DNA from: Microbacteriaceae bacterium UBA4731
Lineage (GTDB): Bacteria; Actinomycetota; Actinomycetes; Actinomycetales; Microbacteriaceae
DNA: 8,874 bases
Direction: 5' to 3'
Assembly: GCA_002404115.1 (NCBI GenBank)
Contig: DHJB01000040.1
Span: forward strand, 1 to 8,874
Shown: one piece after another, positions 5,206-8,874 of the stretch
Layout: each line of letters begins with the position of its first letter
Position numbering within the stretch: position 1 is the first letter of the stretch
The notes under the pieces: model-generated
What the model was told of the DNA's origin: nothing
What the model saw: only the letters and a program-made list of their open reading frames with translations
The model's database searches: none
Translations under genes and position numbers: made by a program

Positions 5206-5756
5206 TGCCGGCCGCGGCTGCACAACCCTCGGTGATCGGGTCGACGATTGGGGCGCCGTCCGTGAGGGGTCGCAAATCGACCTTCCCAGCCCGAATGAAG
5301 GTCGATATGCGACCCCTCAGGATCGCGTCGGCGCTCCGAACGGCGCTCCGATCGGCGCTCCGAACGGCGGCCAGACGCGCGGTCAGGTCGGAACGAGGGT
5401 CAGGATCGGTCCTCGGCGTGGCGGTGATCGGCACGACCCTGGCGGCGACGGTCCTGTTCGTGCCACTGCTCGCGGCGTTCGCCGTCTCCCAGTCCGTTCA
5501 GAGCGCCGCGGACGCCGCAGCGCTCGCCGCCGCCGACACGGCCTCGGGCGCGGTGGCCGGCGTGCCCTGCGAGGCGGCCGCGACGGCAGCGGCGCTCAAC
5601 GGGGCATCCGTCGTCTCCTGCGCGGTCGACGGCCTCATCGCATCCGTCACCGTGGCGCGCGCGTTCATCGGCTTCGACCTCGCCTCACGGGCGAGGGCCG
5701 GACCGCCGCGGGAACTTCAGTCGCGGGAACTTCAGTCGAAGAGGGCTTCCAGATAG
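5205..5756 (+). CDS. TadE/TadG-like protein (Rv3654c type) with N-terminal palindrome-encoded insert
   Basis: Last gene of the tad operon. Seen: 183 residues, about twice the family norm (Rv3654c is about 84). The family core runs from RGSGSVLG (64-71) through one hydrophobic helix (about 70-94), SVQSAADAAALAAADTASG (97-115), and a C-terminal part with Cys122, Cys139 and VDGLIASVTVAR. The first 60 residues are extra: they contain the peptide VRGRKSTFPARMKVDMRPL (20-38) of palindromic element copy 2 and an SALRTALR tandem repeat. The last residues repeat RELQS twice. Start ATG 5205 overlaps the previous stop, with GGAGG six bases upstream, which favours it over the in-frame ATGs inside the palindrome (5295, 5307). 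Its 3' end overlaps a convergent gene by 25 bases. Confidence 0.8.
   Translation: MPAAAAQPSVIGSTIGAPSVRGRKSTFPARMKVDMRPLRIASALRTALRSALRTAARRAVRSERGSGSVLGVAVIGTTLAATVLFVPLLAAFAVSQSVQSAADAAALAAADTASGAVAGVPCEAAATAAALNGASVVSCAVDGLIASVTVARAFIGFDLASRARAGPPRELQSRELQSKRASR
5263..5319 (+). repeat. 57-bp palindromic element, copy 2, inside the TadE/G-like gene
   Basis: Arms of 23 bp (5263-5285 and 5297-5319) with one mismatch (CGCAAATCG against CGCATATCG) around an 11-base loop unrelated to that of copy 1. Arms are otherwise identical to copy 1. With the base at 5262 it is read as VRGRKSTFPARMKVDMRPL. The same immediate flanks occur in both copies: CG on the left and G on the right. Confidence 0.92.
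5329..5364 (+). repeat. 12-bp tandem repeat CGGCGCTCCGAA/T x3
   Basis: Three units (5329-5340, 5341-5352, 5353-5364) plus the start of a fourth, beginning nine bases after palindrome copy 2. Encodes SALRTALRSALRTA, a basic amphipathic stretch ahead of the membrane helix of the TadE/G-like protein. Confidence 0.85.
5707..5736 (+). repeat. 15-bp perfect tandem duplication at the end of the TadE/G-like gene
   Basis: CGCGGGAACTTCAGT occurs twice in direct succession, encoding RELQS twice near the C-terminus. The second copy runs into the stop codon of the convergent small gene (TCA 5732-5734 on the plus strand). Confidence 0.9.
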
Positions 5757-5968
5757 CGGTAGTCGACCGCGGTGGGGCGCTCGGGGAACTCGGACGAACC
5801 GTATTCGAGACCGGCGCCGCGAGCGTAGAGGTAGCGCTTCCCCTCGGCGGGGATTTCAATCCGCGGTTGCGGGTCACCGGTTTCGAGGAACTCCGTGGTG
5901 ATCGTCTTGCCTTCGAGGGGGCCGTCCGTCAGCTTCGCGGTGTACGTGCCCGTTGTTCCTGTAGCCAT
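5732..5968 (-). CDS. Small soluble protein of unknown function
   Basis: No family recognised. 78 residues, beginning MATGTTGTYTAKLTDGPLEG and ending YRYLEALFD. No signal peptide, membrane segment or cysteine is seen; it is acidic near the C-terminus and looks like a small beta-rich protein (alternating YTAKLTDGPLEGKTITTEFL). The frame stays open upstream for 62 more codons, but that part reads as non-coding. The ATG at 5968 is preceded by GAGGA ten bases upstream and GGAGG two bases upstream, so the exact start is somewhat uncertain. It is convergent with the tad operon, overlapping its last gene by 25 bases, and divergent from topA. Codon use is like the neighbours. Confidence 0.65.
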   Translation of the reverse strand: MATGTTGTYTAKLTDGPLEGKTITTEFLETGDPQPRIEIPAEGKRYLYARGAGLEYGSSEFPERPTAVDYRYLEALFD

Positions 5969-6057
5969 GCCTCCATTGTCCTCGTGCGCGGCCAACTGGC
6001 AAGGTCTCCGCGTTATCCGATTAGGTGGGCACTCCATTCGTGTGTGTATGGTGTGCC

Positions 6058-6101
6058 TTGGCCGATCACTTTGGCCACGAGCTATAAGAACGACATATAA
6101 G
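6058..6101 (+). promoter_or_regulatory. Possible doubled promoter of topA
   Basis: Two TTGGCC hexamers (6058-6063, 6071-6076) and two TATAAG hexamers (6083-6088, 6096-6101) lie 13 bases apart in parallel, each pair separated by 19 bases. The TATAAG motifs resemble -10 boxes; the spacer is longer than ideal. Either could drive topA, whose GTG is at 6111; the second would leave no room for a leader. The rest of the 142-bp divergent gap shows no other clear signal. Confidence 0.4.
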
Positions 6102-6110
6102 AGGAGTCTG

Positions 6111-8874
6111 GTGCCAGGCACTAAGAAGCTGGTCATTGTTGAGTCGCCGACCAAGATGAAGTCGATCGCCCAGTATCTGGGCGACGGCTACGAGGTACTT
6201 TCCTCGGTCGGTCACATCCGAGACCTGGTCGAACCCAAGAACCTTCCGCCGGAGCTGAAAAAGGGCTCCCTCGGCAAGTTCTCGGTCGACGTTGAAAACG
6301 GCTTCGAGCCCTACTACGTGGTGTCCGACGCGAAAAAGAAAACCGTCGCCGACCTCAAGCGCGCGATGAAGAACGCCGACGAACTCCTCCTCGCAACTGA
6401 TGAGGACCGCGAAGGAGAGGCCATCGCGTGGCACCTCCTGCAGGTGCTCCAGCCCAAGGTGCCGGTCAAGCGCATGGTGTTCCACGAGATCACGAAGGAT
6501 GCGATCCTCCAGGCGGTCGACAACACCCGCGACCTCGACACCGCCCTCGTCGACGCCCAGGAAACCCGCCGTATCCTCGACCGCCTCTACGGCTACGAGA
6601 TTTCTCCCGTGCTCTGGCGCAAGGTGGGCCCCGGGCTCTCCGCCGGACGCGTGCAGTCCGCCGCGACCCGACTCGTCGTCGAGCGCGAACGCGAACGCCT
6701 GGCGTTCGTGTCAGCCAGCTACTGGGACCTGATCGCCCAGCTCGCCCCGGCCGCAGCCGCCGCCGACTCCGGATTCCAGGCCAAGCTCGTGCGCCTGGAC
6801 GGCGAGCGCATCGCCACCGGCAGCGACTTCGACGACTCCGGCAAGCTCAAGCCCGCCGTGAAGGCGGCGACCCTCGACGAGGCATCCGCCCTCGCCCTCA
6901 CCGAGGCCCTCAAGCAGCCGAACGTTCCGGTCACCGTCACGAAGGTGGCCTCCAAGCCGTACCGCCGCAGCCCCGCCGCACCGTTCACCACCTCGACCCT
7001 GCAGCAGGAAGCGGCCCGCAAGCTCCGCTTCACCGCCCGGCAGACCATGAGCGTCGCCCAGTCGCTCTACGAAAACGGTTACATCACCTACATGCGAACC
7101 GACTCCCCGTCGCTGTCGCAGCAGGCGCTCACCGCAGCCCGCACCCAGGCATCCGCTCTCTACGGCCCGGAAACCGTGCCGGACCAGCCCCGCCTGTACA
7201 AGGGCAAGAGCAAGAACGCGCAGGAGGCGCACGAGGCGATCCGCCCCTCGGGCGACACCTTCCGCACCCCGGCGTCGCTCTCCTCGACGCTCCGCGGCAG
7301 CGACTTCAAGCTCTACGACCTGATCTGGAAGCGCACCGTCGCCTCGCAGATGGCGGATGCGACGGGCTCGACCGCGTCGGTCACCATCGCGGCCGGCCCC
7401 ACCGGCCCCTCCACGCATCCGTCGGCCTCCGGCGTGCTCGCCGAGTTCTCGGCCAGCGGCACCGTCATCACCTTCCGCGGTTTCATGCTCGCCTACGAGG
7501 AAGGGCACGACGAGGAGCGCAACGCGCCCACCGACCCGACCGAGTCGAAGCTTCCGCCGCTGGAAGAGGGCCAGGTGCTGAACCTCGTCGAGGTCGAGGC
7601 CAAGGGGCACGAAACCACCCCGGCCGCCCGGTACACCGAGGCCAGCCTGGTCAAGAAGCTCGAGGAGCTCGGCATCGGCCGCCCCTCGACCTACGCGTCG
7701 ATCATCTCCACGATCACGGAGCGTGGCTACGTCACGCCCCGCGGTCAGTCGCTCGTTCCGAATTGGATCGCCTTCTCGGTGGTGCGCCTGCTCGAGGACT
7801 ACTTCGGCGACCTCGTCGAATACGACTTCACCGCCGAAATGGAGGACGACCTCGACCGCATCGCCGACGGCAAAGCGGACCGGGTCGACTGGCTGACCAG
7901 CTTCTACTTCGGTTCAGACAAGCACCGCGGGCTTCGCCAGGTCATCGACAACCTCGGTGAGATCGACGCGAAGAGCATCAACTCGCTGCCCATCGACGAC
8001 GAGATCACCCTCCGCATCGGCAAGTACGGCCCCTATCTCGAGGTCGTCGACCCCGACGCCGACCCGGATGCCCCGCCGCGCCGCGTGAACATTCCGCCGG
8101 ACCTCGCGCCCGACGAACTCACTCCGGCGAAGGCCCGTGAGCTCATGAACGCGCCGGTCATCACCGACCGCGTGATCGGCGTGAACCCGGAGAACGGCAA
8201 AACCATCGTCGCCAAGGACGGCCGGTTCGGGCCGTACGTCACCGAGCTCGAGCCGGAGCCGGAGGCAGTGGTCGAGGCCGCGCTGGCCCAGCCGGCCGAG
8301 ACCGTTGACGCCGCCACGGGCGAGGTGACCGAGGCTGCCCCGAAGAAGGCCGCGGCGAAGAAGAAGGCGCCGGCCAAGAAGGCCGCCGTCGCCAAGCCGC
8401 GCACGGCGTCGCTGTTCAAATCGATGGACATCGCCGCGATCGACCTGGACACCGCGCTTCGCCTGCTCGACCTGCCCCGCGTCGTGGGAATCGACCCGGA
8501 ATCGGGAGCCGAGATCACGGTGCAGAACGGCCGGTTCGGCGCCTACCTCAAGAAGGGCGTCGACACCCGGTCGCTGCCCGGCGGCGAAGACCAGATCTTC
8601 GAGATCGACCTGGCTGGCGCGCTCGAACTCTACGCGCAGCCGAAGTACGGCGAACGGGGCGCGTCGAGTGCGCTCAAGGAATTCGAGACGCCCGACCCGG
8701 AGAGCGGCAAGGCGATCAAGATCAAGGACGGCCGCTTCGGCGCGTACGTGACCGACGGCACCACGAACGCGACCATCCCGAAGGCCGAAAGCATCGAAGA
8801 GGTCGACTTCGAACGCGCCGTTCAACTGCTCGCCGACAAGCGGGCCAAGGGACCGGCCGTGAAGAAGACGGCCG
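6111..8874 (+). CDS. topA: DNA topoisomerase I (type IA), 921 codons; 3' end outside window
   Basis: Relaxes negative supercoils through a transient 5'-phosphotyrosine break. Seen: the Toprim domain begins KKLVIVESPTK (Glu11) and includes the metal-binding DEDREGEAIAWH (Asp97, Asp99, Glu101); LSAGRVQSAATRLVVERE follows; the active-site motif GYITYMRTDS has Tyr327; IGRPSTYASIISTI follows. The C-terminal region carries at least four topoisomerase C-terminal repeats with the RFG.Y core (KYGPY from 638, GRFGPY from 704, GRFGAY from 807 and 874). A Lys/Ala-rich stretch (744-763) lies between repeats two and three. No Cys4 zinc fingers, as expected for actinobacteria. GTG start at 6111 with GAGGAG four bases upstream; the resulting N-terminus MPGTKKLVIVES is typical. 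Full length in relatives is about 930-970, so only a short Lys-rich tail is missing. Confidence 0.97.
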   Translation, partial: MPGTKKLVIVESPTKMKSIAQYLGDGYEVLSSVGHIRDLVEPKNLPPELKKGSLGKFSVDVENGFEPYYVVSDAKKKTVADLKRAMKNADELLLATDEDREGEAIAWHLLQVLQPKVPVKRMVFHEITKDAILQAVDNTRDLDTALVDAQETRRILDRLYGYEISPVLWRKVGPGLSAGRVQSAATRLVVERERERLAFVSASYWDLIAQLAPAAAAADSGFQAKLVRLDGERIATGSDFDDSGKLKPAVKAATLDEASALALTEALKQPNVPVTVTKVASKPYRRSPAAPFTTSTLQQEAARKLRFTARQTMSVAQSLYENGYITYMRTDSPSLSQQALTAARTQASALYGPETVPDQPRLYKGKSKNAQEAHEAIRPSGDTFRTPASLSSTLRGSDFKLYDLIWKRTVASQMADATGSTASVTIAAGPTGPSTHPSASGVLAEFSASGTVITFRGFMLAYEEGHDEERNAPTDPTESKLPPLEEGQVLNLVEVEAKGHETTPAARYTEASLVKKLEELGIGRPSTYASIISTITERGYVTPRGQSLVPNWIAFSVVRLLEDYFGDLVEYDFTAEMEDDLDRIADGKADRVDWLTSFYFGSDKHRGLRQVIDNLGEIDAKSINSLPIDDEITLRIGKYGPYLEVVDPDADPDAPPRRVNIPPDLAPDELTPAKARELMNAPVITDRVIGVNPENGKTIVAKDGRFGPYVTELEPEPEAVVEAALAQPAETVDAATGEVTEAAPKKAAAKKKAPAKKAAVAKPRTASLFKSMDIAAIDLDTALRLLDLPRVVGIDPESGAEITVQNGRFGAYLKKGVDTRSLPGGEDQIFEIDLAGALELYAQPKYGERGASSALKEFETPDPESGKAIKIKDGRFGAYVTDGTTNATIPKAESIEEVDFERAVQLLADKRAKGPAVKKTA

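Noticed and set aside
4380..5225. Minus-strand open frame with AGAGAG and poly-Ala stretches opposite the pilin
   Set aside because: It is the antisense of the GCCTGC repeat and the palindrome; the sense strand has a strong ribosome binding site and the pilin signature.
4480..5319. The two similar repeats as a CRISPR array
   Set aside because: Only two units, about 780 bp apart, both internal palindromes within coding frames, with no spacer structure or cas genes.
5678..5696. Hairpin CCTCGCC-N5-GGCGAGG near the end of the last tad gene as the operon terminator
   Set aside because: No T tract follows and it lies within the coding sequence; it may help 3' end stability but is not supported as a terminator.
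6428..7960. Plus-strand open frame of 510 codons inside topA
   Set aside because: It is a shifted frame of topA, Arg/Pro/His-rich, with no domain; the topA frame carries all catalytic motifs.

Overview
The window reads as chromosomal DNA of a high-GC actinobacterium, most likely a member of the Microbacteriaceae or a close relative. Support: very GC-rich third codon positions, an actinobacterial topoisomerase I with a Lys/Ala-rich C-terminal tail in place of zinc fingers, an actinobacterial 6C RNA, and a Gram-positive tad locus whose pilin-like gene is of the DUF4244 type. The same landmarks (acs, 6C RNA, tad genes, topA) lie in one neighbourhood in Mycobacterium tuberculosis (Rv3667 acs, Rv3660c-Rv3654c with the 6C RNA, Rv3646c topA; numbers from memory), so this is a shortened version of an old actinobacterial gene order. 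The genus assignment is inference.

Layout. (1) 1-1582, minus strand: a two-gene acetate module, satP (acetate uptake transporter) followed by acs (acetyl-CoA synthetase, C-terminal part outside the window). (2) 1583-2023, divergent intergenic region: the satP leader with two inverted repeats, then a 6C small RNA on the plus strand with its own promoter and a strong intrinsic terminator, then a likely leaderless promoter for the tad operon. (3) 2024-5756, plus strand: a compact tad-type operon with overlapping genes: TadA ATPase, a fused TadB-TadC membrane platform, a DUF4244 Flp-like pilin with a very unusual leader, a TadE-like pseudopilin, and a second TadE/TadG-like protein. (4) 5732-5968, minus strand: a small unrecognised conserved-looking protein whose 3' end overlaps the last tad gene. 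(5) 6111-8874, plus strand: topA, cut at its 3' end by the window edge.

How the parts work together: SatP would bring acetate in and Acs would activate it to acetyl-CoA. The tad genes would assemble a short pilus or pseudopilus: ATPase drives the TadB-C platform and the pilin and TadE-like proteins are substrates of a prepilin peptidase. No prepilin peptidase, CpaE/Ssd-like protein or DEAD-box helicase of the usual neighbourhood is present here.

Most unusual content: two 57-bp near-perfect palindromes (23-bp arms, 11-bp loop) inserted in the same reading phase into two tad genes (4480-4536 and 5263-5319), each followed within about ten bases by an in-frame simple repeat. The first is followed by a hexamer repeat that gives the pilin leader 17 cysteines in 43 residues. 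In-frame tandem repeats of 6, 9, 12 and 15 bp occur in four of the five tad genes. The palindromes look like a coding-region-tolerated mobile palindromic element, comparable in concept to Rickettsia palindromic elements, and are the best candidate here for something undescribed.
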